Notes under the pieces: generated by a model
Told to the model about the DNA's origin: nothing
Databases searched by the model: none
Seen by the model: only the letters and a program-made list of their open reading frames with translations
Program-made: the position numbers and the translations under genes
Assembly: GCF_018860505.1 (NCBI RefSeq)
Contig: NZ_JAHKPU010000030.1
Coordinates: forward strand, 62,001-126,000
From: Pacificibacter marinus
GTDB lineage: Bacteria > Pseudomonadota > Alphaproteobacteria > Rhodobacterales > Rhodobacteraceae
Direction: 5' to 3'
Length of the DNA stretch: 64,000 nt
Part shown: one piece after another, positions 8,929 to 16,708 of the stretch
Layout of the letters: each line of letters opens with the position of its first letter
Position numbering within the stretch: the first letter of the stretch is position 1

Positions 8929-10667
8929 CAACATTGGCCTACGATCCGACGCCTGAGCAGATAGCGATCATCGAACATGAGGGCCATGCATTCGTGCGCG
9001 CTTGCCCAGGTGCTGGAAAAACGAGGACAATGGTTGAACGAGCGAGGGTCATGCGCGCTGACACATCTGATTTACGAAGCGTGGCGTTTTTGTCGTTCAC
9101 AAATGCTGCCGTCGACGAAATGAAAATGCGACTGGCAAAGTTCGGCGCTCTACCAGCCCCAATATTCCCGAATTATATCGGAACCTTTGACGGCTTCCTC
9201 TGGCAATTTCTCATCGGGCCATTTGGTATCGACGGGTGTCCGGAGCCACCTCAGCTTATTCCTGACAAAAAGGATTGGGTCGTCAAACCGCCATACGATG
9301 CTGCCCGAGAGCTGACGCTGGAATGTTTTGACCGCCAGACAGGTGCGCTAATCAAAAACAAAGCCGATAAATTTAAATTCGAACCGAAAAATGGCCCTGG
9401 CGCATGGGAAGAAGTTGCACGCAACATGATTGCCCGATCCCTTGAGAAGGGGCTCTTAGATTTTGAGGATGTGCGGGCAATTGTTAAAGGACGATTGGTG
9501 GACAAAATTTTCGCTGATCGCGCCGCCACAGCGCTCACAGGGCGATTTAAGGAGCTCGTGGTCGACGAGGCACAGGATTGCAATCCAGCGGATTTGGACA
9601 TTATCGACTGGCTTCGCCGATCAGGTCTAACCGTCAAGATAATCTGTGATCCCAATCAAGGAATATATGGTTTTCGCGGCGGTGCGACCAATGAGCTGGA
9701 GGCATTTTCCGCCAAGTTCGACAAAGCCGATCACCTACCAATGAGCGGCAACTTTCGCGCATCGCCGGCAATCTGTTCAGCAATCAGCCAGTTACGCCCT
9801 CCGACGACTCGGGGAGAGTTCGACCGAGCGGTAGGTCGCTACAAGAGCGAGGCGACGCCTGTTCATTTGCTTTCTTATGGCGGACAGGCCGTATCACCCC
9901 ATATTGGACCTGCCTTTCTGGCGTTAACCGACAAGCTCAATCTCGATCGAAAGGAGTTGCGAATCCTCGCCGCTACTTGGTCGAGCGCCAGTAATGGTGC
10001 AGGTCGTCGCACTGTTGACCCTAGAAATAATAAGACGCTGTTGTTGGCACAGGCTGTCATGGGCTTCCATAGCGCCTTCGCGGCCGGCAACCCGCGCCAT
10101 GCGCTCGGCAGCCTTCATCGTGCGGTATTAATGGTTCGGGGCCTGATCGCGACTGCTGGAGACTATGGCACGTATCTTGCTAAGCCCGAGATTGAAGATG
10201 GAGGTTGGCGGCCGGAGATCATTTCGATTGGGCAAGAGCTTCATCCAAATCCTGCAGAAGCAGCTGAACAGTGGCTGACCCGCGCCCGGAATCTTCTTGA
10301 CAAGGATCTCGTTGGTTCCGCCTCGATTGGCACGCGATTAAAGACAAACTCCAATCTTGGCGCACTCCTGTCGACGGTTCAAGTCACTGACCTGCCCGCC
10401 CGCTCCATCCACGATGTGAAAGGTTTGGAATTTCCCGCCGTGTGCGTTGTCTTGTCGCCGCAAACCGCCGGGAAGATTATCGATGTCCTGTCCGGCACAA
10501 ACGCTGGGCAAAAGGAGATCGAGGAAGCGCGCAAAATCTATGTAGCTGCATCCCGCGCTGAACGCCTTCTTGCCATCGCAACGCCTAAAAGCCGCGTCGA
10601 AGAACTCAAGGCAATTTTAGATGCTGGTGGACAGGCTGTCGTAGTTTCGCACGTTCCAACCGATTAG
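8925..10667 (+). CDS. gajB: GajB-like UvrD/Rep-family helicase (Gabija)
   Basis: A 580-residue superfamily 1A helicase. Motifs in order: Walker A ACPGAGKT (26-33), motif Ia around SFTNAAVDEM, motif II DEAQD (214-218), motif III around CDPNQGIYGFRGG, motif IV around GNFRASPAI, motif V HDVKGLEFPAV, and motif VI VAASRAERLL. It is shorter than UvrD or Rep (about 700 residues) but longer than the reference GajB (about 490), as expected for a helicase specialised for a partner. Its start overlaps the nuclease gene by four bases, showing co-translation. In Gabija, GajB is thought to sense DNA ends or single strands produced during infection and to activate GajA. It is the last gene before the island boundary at tRNA-Arg. 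Confidence 0.88.
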   Translation: MTTLAYDPTPEQIAIIEHEGHAFVRACPGAGKTRTMVERARVMRADTSDLRSVAFLSFTNAAVDEMKMRLAKFGALPAPIFPNYIGTFDGFLWQFLIGPFGIDGCPEPPQLIPDKKDWVVKPPYDAARELTLECFDRQTGALIKNKADKFKFEPKNGPGAWEEVARNMIARSLEKGLLDFEDVRAIVKGRLVDKIFADRAATALTGRFKELVVDEAQDCNPADLDIIDWLRRSGLTVKIICDPNQGIYGFRGGATNELEAFSAKFDKADHLPMSGNFRASPAICSAISQLRPPTTRGEFDRAVGRYKSEATPVHLLSYGGQAVSPHIGPAFLALTDKLNLDRKELRILAATWSSASNGAGRRTVDPRNNKTLLLAQAVMGFHSAFAAGNPRHALGSLHRAVLMVRGLIATAGDYGTYLAKPEIEDGGWRPEIISIGQELHPNPAEAAEQWLTRARNLLDKDLVGSASIGTRLKTNSNLGALLSTVQVTDLPARSIHDVKGLEFPAVCVVLSPQTAGKIIDVLSGTNAGQKEIEEARKIYVAASRAERLLAIATPKSRVEELKAILDAGGQAVVVSHVPTD

Positions 10668-10832
10668 AAAGCAGAGGCATCAATAGGAAACCTGTCAAAT
10701 CCGGGAAAACTGCATGCATCTGACAGCTGCAACCGGCTGAGATATGCTACATCTACGGCAATACCATCAATCTAGATTTTGCTTAATCACTACCAATGCA
10801 TCAAGTTCAACGGTCCGTTTCCATAAAAACCA

Positions 10833-10880
10833 ACTTTTGTCGAAAAGTCGGTCTTTCGATGTCGAACGACATCTACAACA
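10833..10880. repeat. Inverted repeats beside tRNA-Arg, possible mobile-element end
   Basis: Two adjacent inverted repeats: ACTTTT-gtcg-AAAAGT (10833-10848) and GATGTCG-aa-CGACATC (10858-10873). Read on the minus strand away from the tRNA, the stretch begins TGTTGTAGATG (from 10880) and contains two related blocks, TTCGACATCGAAAG and TTTCGACAAAAG, as in the repeated transposase sites at Tn7-like ends. It lies 10 bases from the tRNA 3' end. This could be the right end of the island; without the left end that is only inference. A role as tRNA terminator is less likely because no T-run follows. Confidence 0.4.
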
Positions 10881-10890
10881 AATGAAAAAC

Positions 10891-10967
10891 TGGCGATCCC
10901 TTGAGGACTCGAACCTCAAACCTGCTGCTTAGAAGGCAGCTGCTCTATCCAGTTGAGCTAAGGGACC
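10891..10967 (-). tRNA. tRNA-Arg (anticodon TCT)
   Basis: On the minus strand a 77-base cloverleaf begins GGTCCCT and closes with AGGGATC, discriminator G and an encoded CCA (10891-10893). The D arm, the anticodon stem GCTGC/GCAGC with loop CTTCTAA (anticodon at 10931-10933), and a T arm with TTCGAGT are all intact. It decodes AGA. Its 3' end faces the defence island, the usual geometry for integration next to a tRNA gene. Confidence 0.95.
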
Positions 10968-11104
10968 ACTGGGGGTGTTTTTGCGTGAGTGGCGGCGGAT
11001 TATCAAGTCAAAATCGCAACAATATACTACTCATCGAAGGCACAGAGGCATGCAGACGTGTAAGCTGTACATAAACGCCTCTATGCCTGCACGATTTCAA
11101 CAAC

Positions 11105-11135
11105 AAAAAAGGCCCTTTGAAAGCAAAGAGCCTTT
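11105..11135 (-). terminator. Rho-independent terminator of the complex I subunit gene
   Basis: On the minus strand AAAGGCTCTTTG and CAAAGGGCCTTT pair around a short loop and are followed by six T residues. It lies 20 bases after the stop codon of the NDUFS4-type gene and separates that gene from tRNA-Arg. Confidence 0.8.
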
Positions 11136-11154
11136 GACGTCAGGTCGACCAGTT

Positions 11155-11466
11155 TTAATGCGTCCAAACCGTGCGGCGTGCCGTTGCGAAATTTTCGCCG
11201 TAGCCACCTTTGCGGATTTTATGAGCGCGCTTTTGAGGCTCAGACACAGTAAAGGCCATACCTTTATCTTCAGCATAGGCAATCGCGGCCTCTTTGCTGT
11301 CAAACTTCATACGCACTTGGTTTTGTGTATCTGTGCTAGAGGTCCACCCCATCAGCGGATCAATATTGCGCGCACTGGCAGGCGCAAAATCCAAAACCCA
11401 GTCTTTGGTCTTGGCTTGACCGGACTGCATTGCATTGCGGGCTGGCTGATAAATACGGGCGCGCAT
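11155..11466 (-). CDS. ETC complex I subunit (NDUFS4-type)
   Basis: A 103-residue protein of the NDUFS4 family, an accessory subunit of respiratory complex I (NADH:ubiquinone oxidoreductase) that in alphaproteobacteria and mitochondria binds the peripheral arm near the electron-input module. The family hallmarks are visible: the N-terminal [13 protein letters not shown], a WTSSTDTQ block in the middle, and the C-terminal [16 protein letters not shown] followed by W. The start at 11466 is preceded by AAGGAG with good spacing; upstream in-frame codons lack support. Single gene with its own terminator. It marks the core-genome side of the island boundary. Confidence 0.92.
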   Translation of the reverse strand: MRARIYQPARNAMQSGQAKTKDWVLDFAPASARNIDPLMGWTSSTDTQNQVRMKFDSKEAAIAYAEDKGMAFTVSEPQKRAHKIRKGGYGENFATARRTVWTH

Positions 11467-11773
11467 GGGAGACTCCTTCATGTGTTGTATCAGGTTATCA
11501 CTGTTTCCGCGATGCATTTCAAGTCAAACCACGCATGTGGCAACGCGATAAACCCTCAACTCATACGATATGCGGGCCAAACTGGGCATGACAAAACCCA
11601 ATGGAGCAAGGGCGACTGCCCGACCTTGACTACGAAGCGAGGGATAGGGCTACATTCAAGCTCAGGCAGTCTATTTGCTGCTTGCAAGATCAAGCTAAGA
11701 TGCGACTCATTTCTCTGCAAGATAAAATATCGCATAGGTTGCATAAAAATTAAAAAAATCCGCCTAAAGTATA

Positions 11774-11809
11774 TTTGTAATTTCAACCAATTTTGTAATT
11801 TCAGCCAAT
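11774..11809. repeat. 18-bp tandem repeat, two copies
   Basis: TTTGTAATTTCAACCAAT at 11774-11791 is followed directly by a copy at 11792-11809 with a single A-to-G change. It lies in the AT-rich part of the uvrB upstream region, about 195 bases before the uvrB start. It may be a pair of binding sites for a dimeric regulator or a remnant of replication slippage. Confidence 0.6.
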
Positions 11810-11921
11810 ATCGCCCCTTCCACCAGAGACAACTTATATGACCCGACAACCTGCATCACTGTGATAAAATTTGGCAGCGAGCACCTGCACCGCACAGTTT
11901 CTTTGCACCTCGACACGCCTT

Positions 11922-11940
11922 ACTGACAATTCTTGTCAGT
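11922..11940. promoter_or_regulatory. Palindrome upstream of uvrB, possible operator
   Basis: ACTGACA-attct-TGTCAGT has perfect 7-bp arms and lies 64 bases before the uvrB start. It is placed where an operator or a 5'-UTR hairpin would be. It does not match the direct-repeat GTTC-N7-GTTC site described for LexA in many alphaproteobacteria, so SOS control is not shown. Confidence 0.35.
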
Positions 11941-12003
11941 CATAGCCTTGAACCTTTGCCGCCGGAGCGCAAGTATAAGGCAACCTCTAAAGGACTTTCC
12001 CGC

Positions 12004-14217
12004 ATGGCCTACGCCCACAATGACAAGCGCACCCTCGACGACAATGCGGTTTTGTCCAACCCTGCCCCAGATATCGCCGCGCGCCCCAAACTTGAGGGCG
12101 GCAAACGATTCATCATGCATTCCAATTTCGAACCCGCAGGCGACCAACCTGCGGCGATCAAGGAAATCTCTGCGGCGATCAACGCCGGCGAACACGATCA
12201 GGTGCTTTTGGGTGCGACAGGCACGGGTAAAACCTTCACCATGGCGAAAGTCATCGAGGAAACCCAACGCCCCGCCATCATATTAGCCCCCAACAAAACG
12301 CTGGCCGCCCAGCTTTACGGCGAATTCAAAGGCTTTTTCCCAGAGAATGCCGTCGAATATTTCGTGTCCTACTACGACTACTATCAGCCCGAAGCCTATG
12401 TCGCGCGCTCTGACACGTTCATCGAGAAAGAAAGCCAAATCAATGAGCAGATTGACCGCATGCGCCACTCGGCCACGCGGGCTTTGTTGGAACGCGATGA
12501 TGTGATCATCGTGGCCTCTGTGTCATGTATTTATGGTATCGGGTCTGCGGAAACCTACGGCGCGATGACGCAAGATTTAAGCGTGGGCGGCGAATACGAC
12601 CAGCGCCAAGTCATAGCGGATTTGATCGCGCAGCAATACAAACGCAACGATCACGGATTTCAACGCGGTACATTCCGTGTGCGTGGCGACAGTCTTGAAA
12701 TTTGGCCCGCCCACTTGGATGATCGCGCTTGGAAACTGTCGTTCTTTGGCGAAGAGCTGGAAAGCATCACCGAATTTGATCCGCTCACAGGCGAAAAAAC
12801 AGACACGTTCAAACAGGTGCGCGTCTATGCCAACTCGCATTATGTGACACCGCAAAAGACCATCAAACAAGCCATCGTGAGCATCAAGAAAGAGCTCAAG
12901 ATGCGGCTGGACCAATTCAACAACGAAGGCAAATTGCTAGAAGCGCAGCGCCTTGAGCAACGCACCAACTTTGACCTTGAGATGCTTGAGGCCACGGGGG
13001 TCTGCAACGGTATTGAAAACTATTCTCGCTACCTCACAGGCCGCGCACCTGGCGAGCCGCCCCCCACACTGTTCGAATTCATCCCTGATCGGGCGATTGT
13101 CTTTGCCGATGAATCCCATGTCTCTGTGCCGCAAATCGGCGGCATGTATAAAGGTGACTTTAGGCGCAAAACCACACTGGCCGAGCATGGCTTCCGCCTG
13201 CCCTCTTGCATGGACAACCGGCCTTTGAAATTTGAGGAATGGGACGCGATGCGCCCGCAATCGGTCTTTGTATCTGCCACGCCCAAAGATTGGGAACTGG
13301 AACTGACGGGTGGCGTGTTCACCGAACAAATCATTCGCCCGACGGGCCTTTTGGACCCCGTGGTGGAAATCCGTCCTGTGGACACGCAGGTTGATGATCT
13401 TCTGGACGAAGTGCGCAAGCAAGCCGCCAATGACAGCCGCGTTTTGGTGACCACATTGACCAAACGCATGTCCGAAGACCTCACGGAATACCTGCACGAA
13501 CAGGGCGTTCGGGTGCGCTATATGCATTCGGAAATTGACACAATTGAGCGGATCGAGATTTTGCGTGACCTTCGCTTGGGCGCTTTCGATGTGCTGATCG
13601 GGATCAACCTATTGCGCGAGGGTTTGGACATTCCCGAATGTGGATTGGTGGCGATTTTGGATGCCGATAAAGAAGGCTTCCTGCGCTCTGAAACCTCGTT
13701 GATCCAAACCATCGGCCGTGCTGCCCGCAATGCCGAAGGCCGCGTGATTTTGTACGCTGATAAAATCACCGGTTCGATGGAGCGCGCCATGGGCGAAACC
13801 GAACGCCGCCGCGCCAAACAGATGGCTTACAATGAAGAGCACGGCATCACGCCGATGACGGTGAAAAAGAACGTCGAAGATATTTTGGCGGGCCTTTACA
13901 AAGGCGACGTCGACATGAACCGCGTCACCGCCACCATCGACGCGCCGCTTGCAGGGGGCAATCTGGCGACAGTTCTAGAAGGCCTGCGCACCGACATGCG
14001 CAAAGCCGCTGAAAACCTAGAGTTTGAAGAAGCCGCCCGCCTACGCGACGAAGTGAAACGTCTGGAAGCGGTGGAGCTTGCCGTGGCCGATGACCCGCTG
14101 GCAAAACAAGCCGATGTTGAGAAGGCTGTTGTAGATGCCAAAACGGCTTCGGGAAGATCAACCGGAGGCCGTGGCGGAATGCGTGGTGGGAATGCTGGAC
14201 GGCGGGGGAAGAGGTAG
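12004..14217 (+). CDS. uvrB: Excinuclease ABC subunit B
   Basis: A 737-residue UvrB, the damage-verifying helicase-like subunit of nucleotide excision repair that receives DNA from UvrA and recruits UvrC for incision. Visible: Walker [12 protein letters not shown], the beta-hairpin region with [15 protein letters not shown]-like motif DESHV, the motif V/VI block around GLDIPE and QTIGRAARN, and a C-terminal UVR domain ([17 protein letters not shown]) that binds UvrC. An N-terminal extension of about 37 residues precedes the usual start of the domain. The start at 12004 is supported by AAAGGA; an in-frame ATG at 11956 has no such site. A Gly/Arg-rich tail of about 20 residues ends the protein. 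It ends two bases from the convergent nuclease gene. Confidence 0.97.
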   Translation: MAYAHNDKRTLDDNAVLSNPAPDIAARPKLEGGKRFIMHSNFEPAGDQPAAIKEISAAINAGEHDQVLLGATGTGKTFTMAKVIEETQRPAIILAPNKTLAAQLYGEFKGFFPENAVEYFVSYYDYYQPEAYVARSDTFIEKESQINEQIDRMRHSATRALLERDDVIIVASVSCIYGIGSAETYGAMTQDLSVGGEYDQRQVIADLIAQQYKRNDHGFQRGTFRVRGDSLEIWPAHLDDRAWKLSFFGEELESITEFDPLTGEKTDTFKQVRVYANSHYVTPQKTIKQAIVSIKKELKMRLDQFNNEGKLLEAQRLEQRTNFDLEMLEATGVCNGIENYSRYLTGRAPGEPPPTLFEFIPDRAIVFADESHVSVPQIGGMYKGDFRRKTTLAEHGFRLPSCMDNRPLKFEEWDAMRPQSVFVSATPKDWELELTGGVFTEQIIRPTGLLDPVVEIRPVDTQVDDLLDEVRKQAANDSRVLVTTLTKRMSEDLTEYLHEQGVRVRYMHSEIDTIERIEILRDLRLGAFDVLIGINLLREGLDIPECGLVAILDADKEGFLRSETSLIQTIGRAARNAEGRVILYADKITGSMERAMGETERRRAKQMAYNEEHGITPMTVKKNVEDILAGLYKGDVDMNRVTATIDAPLAGGNLATVLEGLRTDMRKAAENLEFEEAARLRDEVKRLEAVELAVADDPLAKQADVEKAVVDAKTASGRSTGGRGGMRGGNAGRRGKR

Positions 14218-14219
14218 GC

Positions 14220-15188
14220 CTAATAAACTTCTCTCATGTGCTTAAAGCGTATCTTTCGCTTCAAAGCACCCAAATCAGAAGGGTTGTCCATTTTGTGTAT
14301 CATTCGATGGCAACTGGGGCACAAAACTAAAAAGTCTTCAGGGACTCGATACCTCTTCGCTTCTCCCTCCGCCAATTCAAACAATGGCTTACTATGATGT
14401 ACATCAAGCGGGATTTGTTCAGGCCTGCCATCAAAGCTATAATCAATCTCCGGCATCAATCCGCAGGCTTCACATTTAGGGGGTTTGACAGCCAAAACTG
14501 CTCTACGAACTTTGGATGAACGTTCAATACGTTGTGATAGAACTAGCTTCCTTGTTTCTTCAATTGTTTGTCCTTGCACCTCACTTGCCATTACATCGCT
14601 AGGCGTCAATCCTCCACGGTTTACGAGTACCTCATAGATGTGAAGTATCTCTCGTAAATCCGTTAGGCATTCATCTTCAGAAAGCATGCTAGATGCATAT
14701 CGCTTCCCAAAAGCATGCCCAGCTTCGTAGCCAGCAGGCAAATCTTCGGTTGACCCTAAATCAATGGGATCCCTTGAAAATGATTGAATTAGGTCAGCGA
14801 CACGATCAGACATATCTATAGATCGACGCTTCATAACTTCTCGACCGCGCCGCCTTCCAAATTCTTCATAAACAGCTGTTGTGCCCTGGTTCATTGAAAG
14901 GAAAATCGAGTTATCTTGGGCATTAATCAGATAGACAACATAAAATCCTTTTGTCGCAGTTGTCGTTATCAAAGGATCAAAAAATGCCAACCACGGTACA
15001 GCGGCCCACTGCCCGTTCCCAACACTCGCCTTTAACTCTAAATCAAACGGCCAAAACGACAAATGCCTTTTGGCTTCCTGTACCAAATCCCGCCGAACGA
15101 AATTTCCGAAATCACTATTTGAAAACGGCTTCCCTCGTTCAAAAGCCATTTCGTTGGCAACACGGTTTAACATTTTTGAAAGAGACAT
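14220..15188 (-). CDS. McrB N-terminal domain/HNH endonuclease, putative type IV restriction enzyme
   Basis: A 322-residue two-domain protein. Residues about 30-130 resemble the McrB N-terminal DNA-binding domain (DUF3578): WPFDLELKASVG, PWLAFFDPLIT, GFYVVYLI and SLNQG-like SMNQGTT. The C-terminal 85 residues form a zinc-supported HNH nuclease: CxxC at 239/242, HH at 264-265, CPSCH at 290-294 and a final His near 298. Such fusions are modification-dependent (type IV-like) restriction enzymes that cut foreign methylated DNA; the specificity here is unknown. AAGGAT precedes the start. It is AT-richer than the flanking genes, stands alone, and abuts uvrB tail to tail, so it looks horizontally acquired. 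The nuclease fold is well supported, the modified-base specificity is inferred. Confidence 0.8.
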   Translation of the reverse strand: MSLSKMLNRVANEMAFERGKPFSNSDFGNFVRRDLVQEAKRHLSFWPFDLELKASVGNGQWAAVPWLAFFDPLITTTATKGFYVVYLINAQDNSIFLSMNQGTTAVYEEFGRRRGREVMKRRSIDMSDRVADLIQSFSRDPIDLGSTEDLPAGYEAGHAFGKRYASSMLSEDECLTDLREILHIYEVLVNRGGLTPSDVMASEVQGQTIEETRKLVLSQRIERSSKVRRAVLAVKPPKCEACGLMPEIDYSFDGRPEQIPLDVHHSKPLFELAEGEAKRYRVPEDFLVLCPSCHRMIHKMDNPSDLGALKRKIRFKHMREVY

Positions 15189-15239
15189 AGTCCATCCTTC
15201 TTGTAGTAATATAAACGAAACATCTAATATTTTCGTGAC

Positions 15240-15872
15240 CTACTCCGTCACCGTCAGCCCCAGCATACGCCAGACCTGCATGCCGCCGCGGTAGTAAGAA
15301 ATTTTCTCTGCGGGGAAACCGGCTTTGATCATGCGGCGGGCGGCGGTGGGGGATTGGCCGCACCACGGCCCGTTGCAATACAGCGCCACGGATTTGACCG
15401 CATCGCCGTCACAGATGAATCCATCGAAATCAAGTTCACAGCCCAGCTCGTCCAGACGATCCGCAGCTTGGGTATAGGGGATGTTCACAGCGCCTGGGAT
15501 TGCGCCTCCTTCAAAGTTGGCCTCAACACGGCTGTCGATCACCATTTGGCTCGGATCTTGCAGCATCGCGATCAATTCCAACTCGCCGATGGTAGTGACA
15601 CCCTCGGCTGGGCTCATCGGTTGGATGCAGAAATTCGGACAGGGGCGCGAGGTGCGGGCCCATTCGCCCGTGACCATATTGGCCTCGTCTTGAATGCGCG
15701 AAATGCTTTGGGGGCCTGTGTCCGTTGGCACATCAAACTGCATGATTTCTGGCGTGATACCGACCGAGCCTTCGATTGTGCCTTGGGCGTGGGCCACACT
15801 CATAGATGAGGCAAAAGATGCCGCAAGTCCAACGGCCATCAAGCAGGTCATACCCTTTGAAAGTCGTGTCAT
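15240..15872 (-). CDS. Exported rhodanese-like protein
   Basis: A 210-residue protein with a cleavable signal peptide (hydrophobic stretch, probable cut after VAHA near residue 29) and a single rhodanese domain in the second half. The active loop CNGPWCGQS contains the expected nucleophilic Cys followed by a second Cys, and IDSRVEANFEGGAIPGAVNIPY is the classic rhodanese beginning. It probably acts in the periplasm on sulfur transfer or thiosulfate/persulfide chemistry; the acceptor is unknown. An extra CPNFC motif lies in the N-terminal part. GGAGG is 8 bases before the start. A single gene between the nuclease and a divergent flavoprotein gene. Confidence 0.85.
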   Translation of the reverse strand: MTRLSKGMTCLMAVGLAASFASSMSVAHAQGTIEGSVGITPEIMQFDVPTDTGPQSISRIQDEANMVTGEWARTSRPCPNFCIQPMSPAEGVTTIGELELIAMLQDPSQMVIDSRVEANFEGGAIPGAVNIPYTQAADRLDELGCELDFDGFICDGDAVKSVALYCNGPWCGQSPTAARRMIKAGFPAEKISYYRGGMQVWRMLGLTVTE

Positions 15873-16160
15873 AGAAAGCTCCTCCCTGTTGTCGTGTCAT
15901 TCATTGTGAGCGACTGAGATGAGTATGCGACACATTTGAATGAAAAGCACTACGCGTCAGTTGAGGCCCATATGTACCGCCAGCGCCCCCGCGCTCGCGG
16001 AAACAAACGGATGATATTCACCATTATTTTCAGAGCACTACCTTAACGCACTTTCGAAATTGAGCCCTCGTGCAAAACCGCGCAACAATAGGTTTAACTG
16101 ATATAACGCACAGAAAATCCTGATCGTGACAGGGATAGCCGCGCAGAGTATGATCTGAGC

Positions 16161-16658
16161 ATGACAGACAAACGCCCTTCCCCGATCCGTGAAACCGACG
16201 ACACCGCGCGCAGAACAGCCCGCGAATTAATTGAGAATACACGTCACGCAGCGCTGGCCGTGTTGGATGAAACAGGCGCGCCATCTGTGACACGGATTGC
16301 ATTTGGGCAGTCAGGAAGCGGGCAATTGTTGTCGCTTGTCTCAGATTTATCAACACACTCAAAGCGCCTGAAAGCCGATCCTCGGTGCAGTCTGTTGATC
16401 GGTGATCCCCCTGCCAAAGGCGATCCGCTTGCCTTTGCACGCTTGTCCATCACGGCTGAGGCACAGTTTTTGTCGCGCGATGATCTTGACCATGCAAAGC
16501 GCCGCGCAGAATGGTTAACGACCCACCCGAAATCAGGTCTTTATGTTGATTTTACAGATTTCAATTTCGTGCGATTTACACCCTTACGCGCTGATTTGAA
16601 TGGCGGATTTGGCAAGGCCTATCAGTTAACTGCTGACGATCTCGCAATGGGCGTGTAA
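16161..16658 (+). CDS. HugZ-like FMN-binding pyridoxamine 5'-phosphate oxidase family protein
   Basis: A 165-residue protein with the split-barrel flavin-binding fold: an N-terminal helix (RRTARELIE), the strand pair LAVLDETGAPSVTRIAFG, the LLSLVSDLSTHSKRLKADPRCSLLIGD block typical of HugZ and related proteins, and a C-terminal FVRFTPLRADLNGGFGKAYQL. HugZ proteins degrade haem, but this one lacks the separate C-terminal haem-binding part, so it may instead be a general FMN-dependent oxidoreductase. Divergent from the rhodanese gene with a 288-base spacer in which I see no other gene. Ends in a strong terminator. Confidence 0.8.
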   Translation: MTDKRPSPIRETDDTARRTARELIENTRHAALAVLDETGAPSVTRIAFGQSGSGQLLSLVSDLSTHSKRLKADPRCSLLIGDPPAKGDPLAFARLSITAEAQFLSRDDLDHAKRRAEWLTTHPKSGLYVDFTDFNFVRFTPLRADLNGGFGKAYQLTADDLAMGV

Positions 16659-16661
16659 AAA

Positions 16662-16697
16662 CACCGAGACCCTTTCGCGCCTCGGTGCATTTTTTAT
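16662..16697 (+). terminator. Rho-independent terminator
   Basis: CACCGAG and CTCGGTG pair around a loop of about 13 bases and are followed by a run of T. It lies 3 bases after the HugZ-like gene and also faces the end of the convergent beta-helix gene. Confidence 0.85.
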
Positions 16698-16708
16698 ATC
16701 GACCGCAA

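Larger units (their letters stand above)
11467..12003. other. 537-base intergenic region upstream of uvrB
   Basis: No credible gene. The left part carries the promoter and ribosome-binding site of the complex I subunit gene on the minus strand. The centre (about 11700-11810) is AT-rich and has a tandem repeat. The right part holds a 7-bp palindrome and the uvrB ribosome-binding site (AAAGGA near 11989). An open frame running through 10975-11841 on the plus strand is an artefact of the antisense of the neighbouring gene. Confidence 0.6.

Noticed and set aside
10744-10932. A 62-codon frame running into tRNA-Arg
   Set aside because: It crosses the tRNA gene and the boundary repeats, with no ribosome-binding site.
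10975-11841. A 288-codon open frame on the plus strand
   Set aside because: It runs antisense through the NDUFS4-type gene and has no family resemblance; long low-stop frames opposite GC-rich genes are common here.
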